This document shows, piece after piece, positions 24,747 through 33,396 of a DNA stretch of 64,000 bases (position 1 is its first letter; the number at the start of each line of letters is the position of its first letter). This DNA comes from an uncultured Holophagaceae bacterium. GTDB lineage: Bacteria > Acidobacteriota > Holophagae > Holophagales > Holophagaceae. The DNA is taken from positions 19,152 to 83,151 of the forward strand of contig CAIWKE010000021.1 of NCBI GenBank assembly GCA_903913215.1, given 5' to 3'. Position numbers and translations under genes: made by a program. The notes below the pieces were generated by a model. The model had not been told where the DNA came from. It was given only the letters and a program-made list of their open reading frames with translations, and did no database searches.

Positions 24747-25214
24747 ATGGTCCTCTGGCACTACGAGCTGAAGACCCCCATGGGGCAGATGCGCGCCGCC
24801 TTCGACGGCCGAGGCCGCTTGCAGGAACTGGTGCTGGAGAACACCTATGATCCCCGCCAGACCAGCCCCCTGCCGCCCCGGGAGCAGCGCGAGGCCAAGC
24901 GCTATCTGGATCGCCAGCTGGACGCCTACTTGGCGGGCACCCTGCGGACCTTCACGGTGCCACTGGATCCCCAGGGTCCCTTCACCAGCCAGCGCATATG
25001 GGAAGCCGTCCGTGCCATCCCCTACGGCCGTAGCACCGACCCCGAGACCCTGGCGACCGACCTGGGCCTCGACCCGGATGTGGTGGTGATGGCCTGCGCC
25101 TCCAACCCCATCGTCCTCCTCATTCCGGTCCACCGCGTCATCCTGCCCGGTGAGGGCCCCCTGCCCAGAGCTCTGCGGGAGCTGGAATCTGGGCACGGCT
25201 GGCGAAAGCCCTGA
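24747..25214 (+). CDS. Alkyltransferase-like protein lacking the acceptor Cys
   Basis: A 155-residue protein with the fold pattern of O6-alkylguanine-DNA alkyltransferases: a ribonuclease-H-like N-domain, LDRQLDAYLAGTLRTF and a C-terminal SNPIVLLIPVHRVI. The acceptor Cys of PCHR is Val128 (codon 25128-25130), so it cannot be a suicide methyltransferase. The recognition-helix stretch also differs: DPDVVVMACASNP stands where the paralogues have LARAVGRANGANP, losing the Arg finger. It may be an ATL-like lesion binder or a decayed copy. The start is uncertain; an ATG at 24711 would add 12 residues. Confidence 0.75.
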   Translation: MVLWHYELKTPMGQMRAAFDGRGRLQELVLENTYDPRQTSPLPPREQREAKRYLDRQLDAYLAGTLRTFTVPLDPQGPFTSQRIWEAVRAIPYGRSTDPETLATDLGLDPDVVVMACASNPIVLLIPVHRVILPGEGPLPRALRELESGHGWRKP

Positions 25215-25263
25215 ACGCATGCAACAACCAACAAAAAACAGTGATTCTGCCATACTTAACCCC

Positions 25264-25776
25264 ATGGTTCCCGTCTTCCACCCGCTCGCCACGCCCTTTG
25301 GAGATCTGGGGGCGGCCTTCGCCGAGGACGGGCGGCTGTTGAAGCTGGTGCGCCTGCATGGCGCGCCCATCGAGCCGCCGCTGGGGCCCGAGCCCCGGAG
25401 TCTCCCCTTCCTGAAGCGGCAGCTGGAGGCCTACTTCTCCGGCAACCTGAGGGACTTCAACATTCCCATGCAGGTGGAGGGCACCGAGTTCCAGCGGCGG
25501 GTCTGGAAGGAACTGACCAAGATCCCCTACGGTCAGGCCATCTCGTACCTGGAGCTGGCCCGGCGCCTGGGCGACGAGAAGTGTCTCCGCGCCGCGGCCC
25601 GCGCCAATGGTGCCAACAGCATCTCCATTCTCATCCCCTGTCACCGCGTGATCGGTTCCGACGGTTCCCTGGTGGGCTATGCGGGCGGGCTGGACATGAA
25701 GGAGTTCCTCCTGCGCCTGGAGGGCGTGCTGCCCAAGGCCCCGCCTCAGCCGCGGCTGCCGTTCATCTGGGAATGA
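25264..25776 (+). CDS. ogt: Methylated-DNA--[protein]-cysteine S-methyltransferase
   Basis: A 170-residue suicide alkyltransferase repairing O6-methylguanine. The winged-helix part has FQRRVWKELTKIPYGQAISY, the Arg finger region AAARANGANSIS, and the acceptor motif ILIPCHRVIGSDG, followed by GYAGGLDMKEFLL. The ATG at 25264 is chosen because the longer in-frame reading lies within the previous gene. It shares ATGA with the AraC-AlkA gene, so the repair genes are co-translated. Confidence 0.9.
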   Translation: MVPVFHPLATPFGDLGAAFAEDGRLLKLVRLHGAPIEPPLGPEPRSLPFLKRQLEAYFSGNLRDFNIPMQVEGTEFQRRVWKELTKIPYGQAISYLELARRLGDEKCLRAAARANGANSISILIPCHRVIGSDGSLVGYAGGLDMKEFLLRLEGVLPKAPPQPRLPFIWE

Positions 25777-26987
25777 ATTCCGCCCATAAGGACCAGGGCG
25801 AGGAAGCCGATCTGGCCCGCTTGGAAGCCGCCCTGGCGCGTCTGGGCGCAGACCCCAGGGCCTTCCCCGATGTGGACGCCATGGCCAGCGCCCTGGGCGT
25901 GGGGGCCATCAAGCTCAAGGACCTGTTCCGGGAGCACCTGCACCTCCAGCCCGCCGCATACCTGCAGCAGGTGCGCATCCACGCCGCTTGCGCCCGGTTG
26001 GTGGCGGGGCCGGCGGATCTTCCGGACCTCGCCTTCGCGGTGGGGTTTGCCAGCGCCTCGGCCTTCCTCCAGGCCTTCCGCCGCCAGACGGGCCTGAGCC
26101 CCGACGCCTATCGGACCCTGCTCGGTGCCGAGGCGTTCAGTCTGCCCCTGCCCTCAGGGCTGCGGGTGGCGGACGTCCTGCGCTTCCATGGCCGCGATCC
26201 CCTGAGCCTCTCGGAGCAGGTGGCAGGCCTGGGCCTCCGCAAAGCCTTCCTTTGCGAGGGGCAACCTTCGGTACTGAGCCTGGACTTTGGCGAGGAGGTC
26301 GTGAGGGTGCGCTTGGAGGGTGCCACGGGGCCCCTTGCGATGGCCCAGGCCCACGAGGCCGCCCTGCGGCTCCTGGGCTGGCATGGCGATCCTGTGGCCT
26401 TCGAGGGGGCCCACCCGGAGCTGGCCAGAGGGCGGGAGGGCCTGCGGGTGCTGCTCACCCTGGATCCCTTCGAGGCCCTGGTCTGGGCCATCCTGGGCCA
26501 GCAGGTGAACCTCGCCTTCGCCTACGCCCTGCGTCGGGATCTGATCCGTCTGGCTGGGCGCCCCGCGGCGGGGGGCCTCATCGCCCACCCGGATGTGGGG
26601 GCCATCGCGGCCCTGGACGGGATGCAACTGCAGGCCCTGCGGTTCTCCCGGCGCAAGGCCGAGTATCTGCTCAACGCCGCCACCGCCGTGGCCCAGAGGC
26701 GCCTGAAGCTGGAAGACCTGCACACCGCCACCGCAACCAACCAGGCCTTGCTGGCTCTGCGGGGCTGCGGGCCCTGGACCGCCCAGTATGTGCTCATGCG
26801 GGGGTTCGGCTACCGGGATGGGGTGCCCGTAGGCGATGCCGGGCTGACCCTGGCCCTGCAGCGCTGGTTCCAACTGGAGACTCGACCCGACGCACCCGAG
26901 ACCCTGCGCCTCATGGCCCCCTTCGCTCCCCACCGGAGCCTCGCCACCTTCCACCTCTGGGCCAGCCTCAAGGGGGTACCCGCATGA
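25773..26987 (+). CDS. AraC-type HTH fused to AlkA-type DNA-3-methyladenine glycosylase
   Basis: A 404-residue fusion. The N-terminal ~110 residues form an AraC-family helix-turn-helix (AFAVGFASASAFLQAFRRQTGLSPDAYR). Then comes an AlkA N-terminal-like domain and the helix-hairpin-helix glycosylase domain with LRGCGPWTAQYVLMRGFG and the catalytic Asp355 in PVGDAGL. It removes alkylated bases and probably also regulates, as Ada-AlkA fusions do, but it lacks the Ada N-terminal Cys/zinc domain that senses methylphosphotriesters. ATGA overlaps link it to alkyltransferase genes on both sides. Confidence 0.9.
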   Translation: MNSAHKDQGEEADLARLEAALARLGADPRAFPDVDAMASALGVGAIKLKDLFREHLHLQPAAYLQQVRIHAACARLVAGPADLPDLAFAVGFASASAFLQAFRRQTGLSPDAYRTLLGAEAFSLPLPSGLRVADVLRFHGRDPLSLSEQVAGLGLRKAFLCEGQPSVLSLDFGEEVVRVRLEGATGPLAMAQAHEAALRLLGWHGDPVAFEGAHPELARGREGLRVLLTLDPFEALVWAILGQQVNLAFAYALRRDLIRLAGRPAAGGLIAHPDVGAIAALDGMQLQALRFSRRKAEYLLNAATAVAQRRLKLEDLHTATATNQALLALRGCGPWTAQYVLMRGFGYRDGVPVGDAGLTLALQRWFQLETRPDAPETLRLMAPFAPHRSLATFHLWASLKGVPA

Positions 26988-27493
26988 TTGGACTGCAGCG
27001 CCTGGAGACCGGTCTTGGCCCAGTCCAGGTGGCCTTCGATGGGGACGGTGCTGTGATCTACCTGGGCTTCCCCGACCACGAGTTCAGGACCGCGCTGCTG
27101 GCCAAGGTGCAGTCCTTGGGGCCGGCGCCACAGGTGCCGGCAGCCATTCTGGGGCGGCTGGCTCTTCAGCTGGATGCCTATGCGGCGGGCCGCCGCCGGG
27201 CCTTCGACCTGCCCTTCCGCCTGCACGGCAGCCCCTTTGAGCAGCGGGTGTGGGCCGGGCTCCTGCGCATCCCCTACGGAGAACTGCGCAGCTATGGGCA
27301 GCTGGCGTCGGAACTGGGGGATCCCAACCTGGCGCGGGCCGTAGGGCGGGCCAACGGCGCCAACCCCATCTCGATTCTGGTGCCGTGCCACCGGGTCATC
27401 GGCGCCAGCGGCGCCCTCACGGGCTATGCCGGGGGCCTGCCCCGGAAGGAGCAATTCCTGCGCCTGGAAGGCGCGCTCAGGCCCGGCGACTGA
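26984..27493 (+). CDS. Methylated-DNA--[protein]-cysteine S-methyltransferase (second active paralogue)
   Basis: A 169-residue alkyltransferase with FEQRVWAGLLRIPYGELRSYG, Arg-finger helix LARAVGRANGANP and acceptor motif ILVPCHRVIGASG. It starts within the AlkA stop (ATGA). Its 3' end overlaps the convergent methyltransferase gene by 17 bp. It is clearly related to the 25264 gene but diverged, so the pair is not a recent duplication. Confidence 0.9.
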   Translation: MIGLQRLETGLGPVQVAFDGDGAVIYLGFPDHEFRTALLAKVQSLGPAPQVPAAILGRLALQLDAYAAGRRRAFDLPFRLHGSPFEQRVWAGLLRIPYGELRSYGQLASELGDPNLARAVGRANGANPISILVPCHRVIGASGALTGYAGGLPRKEQFLRLEGALRPGD

Positions 27494-28727
27494 GGAGGCC
27501 CACGCACTCCACGTGGACGGTGTGGGGGAAGAGGTCCAGCACCGCCAGCTGCTTCAGTTCCCAGGCTTCTCCCAGGCGCTTGAGATCCCGACAGAAGGCC
27601 GCGCCATCGCAGCCCACCAGCACCAGGGTGCCGGTCTGGGCCGTGTTCAGGCGTTCGCAGAGGGTGGCCTCCAGACCGGCCCGGGGTGGGTCCAGCAAGA
27701 TGACGTCGCCAGGCACGCCCAGGCCCTCGGGGACCCACTCGGCCACATCGGCCACCAGGCATTCCGAGGGCAGACCTGCGGCCTCCAGGTTGCGCCGGGC
27801 CCAGGCCACGGCCGCGGCGCCGGACTCCACGAGCACGCGCTGCTGAAAGCGCTGACCCAACAGGGCGGAAAAGAGGCCCACGCCGCCATAGAGGTCGTAG
27901 AGGGTCTGGCCCTTCAGGTCCCAGTCCTTCAGCACGCCGCCGAAGGCCTCGGCGGCCCAGGGGGGGCTCACCTGGAAAAAGGCGCCGGACTCGTGGAGCA
28001 GGGTGACCTCGCCCAGGCGGTGCCGGATGGGCTCGGTGCTCTGGTGCCAGCCATCGGGCTCCAGGAGCCAGGTGCGGCCGCGTTCGTCCGTGGCCCAGAC
28101 CGTGCCCTCAGGGCTGCCCGTGGACAGTTCCCAGCGGCCGACGCGGGTGGACAGCATGCGCCCCAGCAGGGCCTCCTGCAGGCGGGGAATGGCTTGCGAG
28201 ATGGAGTCCGCCGCTGCGGGGCAGGCGTTCACGGGCACCATGGAATGGCTGTTCCGGCGGAAGTAGCCCAGGGCCGCGCCATTCCAATGCAATTGGATGC
28301 GGTGGCGACGGGCGGAGTCTGGGGCGGGATGCCAGGTCCAGGCCTGCGCCTCGCCCAGCTGACGCCGCAGTAGGTCCGCGACCATCTGGCGCTTCAACTC
28401 GGGTGCGTGACGGCCGGCTTCCCAGAGATCGCAGCCACCACAGGCTTCGGCCACGGGGCAGGCAGCTTCGACCCGGCGGGGGTCCTTCGTGACCCAGCGG
28501 GTGACCCGGCCCTCGCCGTGGCGCGGCTTCCACTGGACTTCCGCTTCCACCACCTCGCCCGGAAACAGAGCCAGGGGGGCCTCCAACAACAGCAGGCGAC
28601 CATCCTCAGTGCGACCTAGGCCCTTGCCGCCCCAGGCGAGGCGGTCGATGTTGCCGCGCCAGGATTCCGTCTTGGCTGGGGAATTCCGATATGCTGGCGG
28701 CACCGCAACCTTCGCCTTGCCAGCCAT
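27477..28727 (-). CDS. TrmA/RlmD-family RNA (uracil-5-)-methyltransferase
   Basis: An SAM-dependent RNA methyltransferase of about 416 residues. It has an N-terminal TRAM-like segment (GNIDRLAWGGKGLGR), Fe-S cluster cysteines in ACPVAEACGGCDLW plus a later Cys, the SAM loop LYDLYGGVGLFSALL, DVILLDPPRAGLE, a catalytic Cys in VLVGCDGAAF and the terminal FPHTVHVECVGLL. This fits RlmD/RlmC-type 23S rRNA methylation, though the exact uridine is not determinable. Start uncertain: ATG 28727 (MAGKAK, AAGAAGG upstream) or ATG 28772; either overlaps the 5' end of the divergent HD-GYP gene. Confidence 0.85.
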   Translation of the reverse strand: MAGKAKVAVPPAYRNSPAKTESWRGNIDRLAWGGKGLGRTEDGRLLLLEAPLALFPGEVVEAEVQWKPRHGEGRVTRWVTKDPRRVEAACPVAEACGGCDLWEAGRHAPELKRQMVADLLRRQLGEAQAWTWHPAPDSARRHRIQLHWNGAALGYFRRNSHSMVPVNACPAAADSISQAIPRLQEALLGRMLSTRVGRWELSTGSPEGTVWATDERGRTWLLEPDGWHQSTEPIRHRLGEVTLLHESGAFFQVSPPWAAEAFGGVLKDWDLKGQTLYDLYGGVGLFSALLGQRFQQRVLVESGAAAVAWARRNLEAAGLPSECLVADVAEWVPEGLGVPGDVILLDPPRAGLEATLCERLNTAQTGTLVLVGCDGAAFCRDLKRLGEAWELKQLAVLDLFPHTVHVECVGLLSRRA

Positions 28728-30465
28728 CACCTTCTTGGAGCCTGCTTCCGCCTTGCGCTTCACCGTGGCCATCCCCCCTGAGCACCGTAACACCCTCCTG
28801 GACCTCATCGCCGGGGAGATGCGTGGATCCCTGGTCTTCATCAGCGGGGCTCCCGCTGATGTGGTGGTGGGCCTTCCGGGCTCAGGCGTCTTCGCCACCT
28901 GCGGCTCCTGGCCCGGTCCCGAGGCGGCCCTGGCCCTGCTGAGGGCGGGCTTCGAGCGGGCCAAGGACCGGCAGTCCATGGACCGGCTCCATGAGGTGGG
29001 GCGAGCCCTGGCTTCCGAGCAGAACCTGGATCGCCTGCTGGACTTGATCCTCACCAAGGCCCGGGAACTGGTGCAGGCCGAGGCTGGCTCCATCTACCTG
29101 CTCAGTGGCGATGGCGAACGCCGTGAGATGCTCTTCGCCCACACGCAGAACGCCCGGGTGAGCCTGCCCTTCCACCGCATCGTGCTGCCCGTTTCCAGCC
29201 GCACCCTGGCGGGCTACGTGGCTCTCAATCGGGAAACCCTCAACATCGCGGATGTCTATGAGATCCCTGCGGCGGCACCCTATAAGTTCAATGACAGCTT
29301 CGACCGCCAAGCCGGTTACCGCACCCGCTCCCTGCTGGTGGTACCCATGCTGGATACTGAGGGCCAGGTGCTGGGGATCCTCCAGCTCTTGAACCGCCTG
29401 GATGAGGAAGGGCAGGGCGGTGACGCCTTCTCCCCCGAGGATGAGGATCTGGCCAAGAGTCTCGCCGGCCAGGCCGCGGTAGCCGTGAAGAACGCCCAGC
29501 TCCGGGAGGAAATCGAGCAGCTCTTCGAGGGCTTCGTGGCGGCTTCCGTCATGGCCATCGAGTCCCGCGATCCCGTGACCAGCGGCCACTCGGGCCGGGT
29601 GGCGGATCTCACGGTGGGCCTCGCCGAGGCCGTGAACGCCACCCCCAACGGCACCTATGGTGACCTGCTCTTCACGGACCGGCAGCTGCGGGAGCTGCGC
29701 TACGCCAGCCTGCTGCACGACTTCGGCAAGGTGGGCGTCAGGGAGCAGGTGCTGGTGAAGGCCAAGAAGCTGGAACCCAGCCAGATGGAGCTGATCCTGC
29801 AGCGGCTGCGCCAGCGAGAGCTGGAAGGAGCCCTGGACCTGCTGGCCCAGGCCTGGAAGGGCGGGGCAGCCTACGAGGCCGGCCACTGGGACCGGGTCAT
29901 CCGGGACCGTCAGGCAGAGGCCGAGCAGCTCATGGGGCTCGTCCGGCAGAGCAACGAGCCCTCGGTGCTTTCCCAGGAGGTGGCCGAAGGGCTGGGCCTG
30001 CTGGAGTCCCTCACTTTCACCCACTGGAGCGGCGAAAGCCGGGGTGTGGTGGAACCCGTGAACCTGGCATGCCTGCGCATCCGCAGAGGCAGCCTGTCGG
30101 ATGCCGAGCGCGAGGAGATCGAGAGCCACGTGACCCACACCTTCCGATTCCTGGAGCGCATCCCCTGGACCCGGGATCTGGCTGGCATCCCCGAGATCGC
30201 CTATGCCCACCACGAGCGCCTCACGGGCCAGGGCTACCCGCGGCAGCTGAGTGCGGCGGCCATTCCCGTCCAGAGCAAGGCCATGGCCATCGCCGATGTC
30301 TTCGACGCCCTCACTGCCAGGGACCGGCCCTACAAGGGGGCTGTGCCCCTGGATCGCAGCCTCTCGATACTGGAAGAGGAGGCCCGGGAAGGTTCTCTGG
30401 ACCGGCCCCTTCTGGACCTCTTCATCGCGGCCCGGGTTTTCGAGCGGACTGTGCCCAAAGGCTAA
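28648..30465 (+). CDS. GAF domain plus HD-GYP cyclic-di-GMP phosphodiesterase-type protein
   Basis: About 605 residues: an N-terminal region of unknown fold, a GAF sensor domain (ASEQNLDRLLDLILTKAREL to about QAAVAVKNAQL), then an HD-GYP domain. Active-site motifs are intact: GHSGRVADL, LLHDFGKVGVREQ and HHERLTGQGYP. About 130 residues separate the HD and GYP motifs, longer than in typical members. It should hydrolyse c-di-GMP under control of a GAF ligand, a possible link to the type IV pili in the window. Start uncertain: ATG 28648 overlaps the divergent methyltransferase gene. Confidence 0.85.
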   Translation: MLPRQDSVLAGEFRYAGGTATFALPAITFLEPASALRFTVAIPPEHRNTLLDLIAGEMRGSLVFISGAPADVVVGLPGSGVFATCGSWPGPEAALALLRAGFERAKDRQSMDRLHEVGRALASEQNLDRLLDLILTKARELVQAEAGSIYLLSGDGERREMLFAHTQNARVSLPFHRIVLPVSSRTLAGYVALNRETLNIADVYEIPAAAPYKFNDSFDRQAGYRTRSLLVVPMLDTEGQVLGILQLLNRLDEEGQGGDAFSPEDEDLAKSLAGQAAVAVKNAQLREEIEQLFEGFVAASVMAIESRDPVTSGHSGRVADLTVGLAEAVNATPNGTYGDLLFTDRQLRELRYASLLHDFGKVGVREQVLVKAKKLEPSQMELILQRLRQRELEGALDLLAQAWKGGAAYEAGHWDRVIRDRQAEAEQLMGLVRQSNEPSVLSQEVAEGLGLLESLTFTHWSGESRGVVEPVNLACLRIRRGSLSDAEREEIESHVTHTFRFLERIPWTRDLAGIPEIAYAHHERLTGQGYPRQLSAAAIPVQSKAMAIADVFDALTARDRPYKGAVPLDRSLSILEEEAREGSLDRPLLDLFIAARVFERTVPKG

Positions 30466-30514
30466 AGCTGGAGGCAGGGCCCCGGAAGCGTTAAGCTAGA
30501 AGATTGGAGTTTCT

Positions 30515-30979
30515 ATGTCTGAACGGGAACCGCGCACCATCGATTTGCAGGGGATCATGGACCTGCTGCCCCACCGCTACCCGCTGCTCCTGGTGGACCG
30601 CATCCTCGACTTCGAGCCCAAGACCTGGATTCGGGGCATGAAGAATATCAGTTTCAATGAGCAGGTCTTCCAGGGCCACTTCCCGAGCCGGCCCGTGTTT
30701 CCGGGTGTCTACATCGTGGAGGCCATGGCCCAGACCGGCGGCTGCCTGCTTATGCGCGAGTTCGAGGACCGGGCCCGCAAGGTGATCTACTTCATGGGCA
30801 TTGACAAGGTGAAGTTCCGCAAGCCCGTGGTGCCCGGCGACCAGCTGGTCATGGAAGTGAAGGTGCTGCAGTTCAAGAGCCGCATCTGCAAGATGCGCGG
30901 CGAGGCATTCGTGGATGGCCAGAAGGTGGCCGAGGCCGAGTTCATGTCCATGCTGATGGACCTGGCTGAGGGAGAATGA
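30515..30979 (+). CDS. fabZ: (3R)-hydroxyacyl-ACP dehydratase FabZ
   Basis: A 154-residue hot-dog-fold dehydratase of fatty acid synthesis. The catalytic His is in LLPHRYPLLLVDR and the Glu in FPGVYIVEAMAQTGG. It is translated ahead of lpxA (4-bp ATGA overlap), the standard arrangement connecting 3-hydroxyacyl-ACP use in phospholipid and lipid A synthesis. GGAG stands upstream of the ATG. Confidence 0.96.
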   Translation: MSEREPRTIDLQGIMDLLPHRYPLLLVDRILDFEPKTWIRGMKNISFNEQVFQGHFPSRPVFPGVYIVEAMAQTGGCLLMREFEDRARKVIYFMGIDKVKFRKPVVPGDQLVMEVKVLQFKSRICKMRGEAFVDGQKVAEAEFMSMLMDLAEGE

Positions 30980-31767
30980 ACATGAGTGCACAGATCCATC
31001 CCAGCAGCGTCGTGAGCCCCGAGGCCCAACTGGGCGAGGGGGTTGTCGTGGGGCCCTTCTGCGTCATCGAAGGCAATGCCAAGATCGGCGCCCGCACGCT
31101 GCTGCGCAGCCACCTGGTCATTGGCCCCCACACGGAACTGGGCGAGGACAACGACATCTATCCCCACGCCACCCTGGGCATGGGGCCCCAGGATCTGAAG
31201 TTCAAGGGCGCCCCCACCCGGCTGGTCATCGGCAACCGCAATGTCATCCGGGAAGGCTGCACCCTCCACCGAGGCACGGAGGGCGGCGGCGGGCTCACCA
31301 CCCTGGGCGATGACAACTTCCTCATGACGGGCTCCCACATCGCCCATGACTGCCACGTGCAGAACAAGAACATCTTCGCCAATTGCGCCACCCTCGCGGG
31401 CCACGTGGAAGTCGGGACCGGCTGCAACATCGGCGCTTTCTCCGCCGTTCACCAGTTCTGCCGCGTGGGCGACCACGCCTTCATGGGCGGCTTCACGGTG
31501 GCTACCCAGGACGTGCTGCCCTTCATGAAGACCGTGGGGGCCCGCGACACCAAGAGCTACGGGGTCAACAACATCGGCCTGCAGCGCAAGGGCTTCGCCC
31601 TGGAAGTGGTGGAGGCCCTGAAGAAGGCCCACCGCCTGCTCTTCCACGCAGGGTTGCTGCGCGACGAGGCCATGGCCCAGGTGGAAGCCGAGTGCGGGCA
31701 GTATCCCGAAGTCGCCTACCTCCTGACCTTCATCCGCGAAGCCAAGCGGGGCGTGCATCGTGGCTGA
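30976..31767 (+). CDS. lpxA: UDP-N-acetylglucosamine acyltransferase LpxA
   Basis: First enzyme of lipid A synthesis, adding a 3-hydroxyacyl chain to UDP-GlcNAc. At 263 residues it is full length. Left-handed beta-helix hexapeptide repeats begin at IHPSSVVSPEAQLGEGVVVG, with the catalytic His in AVHQFCRVGDHAFMGG and DTKSYGVNNIGLQRKGF after it. Presence shows a lipopolysaccharide-containing outer membrane. It overlaps era by 8 bp. Confidence 0.96.
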   Translation: MNMSAQIHPSSVVSPEAQLGEGVVVGPFCVIEGNAKIGARTLLRSHLVIGPHTELGEDNDIYPHATLGMGPQDLKFKGAPTRLVIGNRNVIREGCTLHRGTEGGGGLTTLGDDNFLMTGSHIAHDCHVQNKNIFANCATLAGHVEVGTGCNIGAFSAVHQFCRVGDHAFMGGFTVATQDVLPFMKTVGARDTKSYGVNNIGLQRKGFALEVVEALKKAHRLLFHAGLLRDEAMAQVEAECGQYPEVAYLLTFIREAKRGVHRG

Positions 31768-32671
31768 GCGCCGTCACGCCACCGTCGCCATCATCGGTCT
31801 CCCCAACGCCGGCAAGTCCACCCTCCTGAACGCCCTGCTGGGTCAGAAGCTGGCGGCCACCAGCCAGATGCCCCAGACCACCCGGACCCGCGTGCTGGGC
31901 GTCGTGGATCGCGGCGACGTGCAGCTGGCCTTCCTGGACACGCCGGGCATCCACCTGCCCAAGCACGCCCTGAACGAGCGCATGATGGCCCACGTGGACC
32001 AGGCCCTGGAGGAGGCGGACCTCCTGCTGTGGGTGGTGGACGCGGACGCCTACCTCGGCACCGGTGAGCACGCCCTGGCCAAGCGCCTGCGCAAGCTGGA
32101 GCGGCCCACCTACCTGCTATTGAACAAACTGGACCTGCTCTCCAAGGGGCGGCTCTTGGAGAAGATCGCCACTTACAAGGATCTGCTGCCCTTCGTGGAG
32201 ATCGTCCCTGTCAGCGCGAAAATGAGCCAGAACCTGGATCCTCTCTGGTCCATCCTGGAGCGCGACGCGGCCCAGCCCGGCTGGCTCCACGAGGAGGAAA
32301 TCTTCACGGACCAGACCGAGCGCACCCTGGCGGCGGAATTCATCCGCGAGAAGGTGCTCCGCAAGACCCGCGAGGAGGTGCCCCACGGCATCGCTGTCCT
32401 CATCGAGCAGTGGGTGGAGTCCGGCCAGGATGACTACCCCGAGGACCTGGGTGAGGAAGGCGTCTTCATCGCCGCCCAGATCCTCGTGGACCGTGACGGC
32501 CACCGGAAGATCCTCCTGGGCCATGGCGGTGAGCGCATCAAGGACATCCGCCAGAGCGCCCAGCGTGAACTGCGCAAAGTGCTGCAGCGCCCCGTGCGCC
32601 TGGAACTGTTCGTGAAGGTGGACGAGGGCTGGCGGGACCGGCCGGAGCGGCTGGACCGGCTGTCCATCTGA
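31760..32671 (+). CDS. era: GTPase Era
   Basis: A 303-residue ribosome-assembly GTPase. G1 is IGLPNAGKSTLLNALLG, G3 FLDTPGIHLP, G4 LLNKLDLL, and the C-terminal KH domain has GHGGERIKDIRQSAQRELR for 16S rRNA 3' end binding. The start is GTG at 31760 inside lpxA. It ends 13 bp before the convergent carbonic anhydrase gene. Confidence 0.96.
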   Translation: MAERRHATVAIIGLPNAGKSTLLNALLGQKLAATSQMPQTTRTRVLGVVDRGDVQLAFLDTPGIHLPKHALNERMMAHVDQALEEADLLLWVVDADAYLGTGEHALAKRLRKLERPTYLLLNKLDLLSKGRLLEKIATYKDLLPFVEIVPVSAKMSQNLDPLWSILERDAAQPGWLHEEEIFTDQTERTLAAEFIREKVLRKTREEVPHGIAVLIEQWVESGQDDYPEDLGEEGVFIAAQILVDRDGHRKILLGHGGERIKDIRQSAQRELRKVLQRPVRLELFVKVDEGWRDRPERLDRLSI

Positions 32672-32684
32672 AGCCAGAGGCAAC

Positions 32685-33353
32685 CTAGATGGACAGATCC
32701 GTGGCGCGGTGTTCTTCAGCCAGGGGCGTGAGCCCATCTGTGCCAGTGATCGAGGTGTACTGGCCCCGGGCCTGGTCGAAGGCGAAGACCTCGCCGGTCT
32801 CGATTTTGTAGACCCAGGCGTGCAGGCGCAGCATACCACTGGCCAGGGCCTTGGCCACGGCGGGATGGCTGCGCAAATGCTCCACCTGGACCAGGACGTT
32901 CTCCTCCACGGTGGCGTGGAGCAACTCGTTGCCGTGCAGGTGGCCGTAGCTCTCCCACATGATCTGCTCGGTCTTGCGGGCGTGGGCCAGCCAGGCCTTG
33001 GTGGCGGGCAGCTCGGCTAGGGTGCCGGGCTCCATGAGGGACTTCATGGCCCCGCAGTTGGAGTGGCCACAGACGATGATGTCTTTCACCTGGAGGCTGG
33101 CCACGGCGAACTCGACGCCTGCGGTCATGCCGCCCATGCTGGAGTATGGGGGGACCAGGTTGCCGACATTGCGCAGGATGAACAGCTCACCGGGATCAGT
33201 CTGGGTGATGAGGTTCGGATTGATGCGCGAATCAGAGCAGGTGATGAACAGCGTCTCGGGCGCCTGATCCTGGTTGAGCCGCTCAAACAACTCCTTGTGG
33301 GAGCTGAATATCTGCGTCTGGAAGTGGTGAATGCCCTGGACGAGTTTCTGCAT
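32685..33353 (-). CDS. can: Beta-class carbonic anhydrase
   Basis: A 222-residue zinc enzyme interconverting CO2 and bicarbonate. Zinc ligands are Cys in FITCSDSRINP, His and Cys in IVCGHSNCGAM, with the Asp-Arg pair (SDSR) of the active site. Length and PPYSSMGGMTAGVEFAV fit the Can/CynT group. A single gene, convergent with era. Confidence 0.94.
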   Translation of the reverse strand: MQKLVQGIHHFQTQIFSSHKELFERLNQDQAPETLFITCSDSRINPNLITQTDPGELFILRNVGNLVPPYSSMGGMTAGVEFAVASLQVKDIIVCGHSNCGAMKSLMEPGTLAELPATKAWLAHARKTEQIMWESYGHLHGNELLHATVEENVLVQVEHLRSHPAVAKALASGMLRLHAWVYKIETGEVFAFDQARGQYTSITGTDGLTPLAEEHRATDLSI

Positions 33354-33396
33354 GCTGAGAGTCTACCGGAGGTAAGGCTTCCAGATCGACCCCAGA

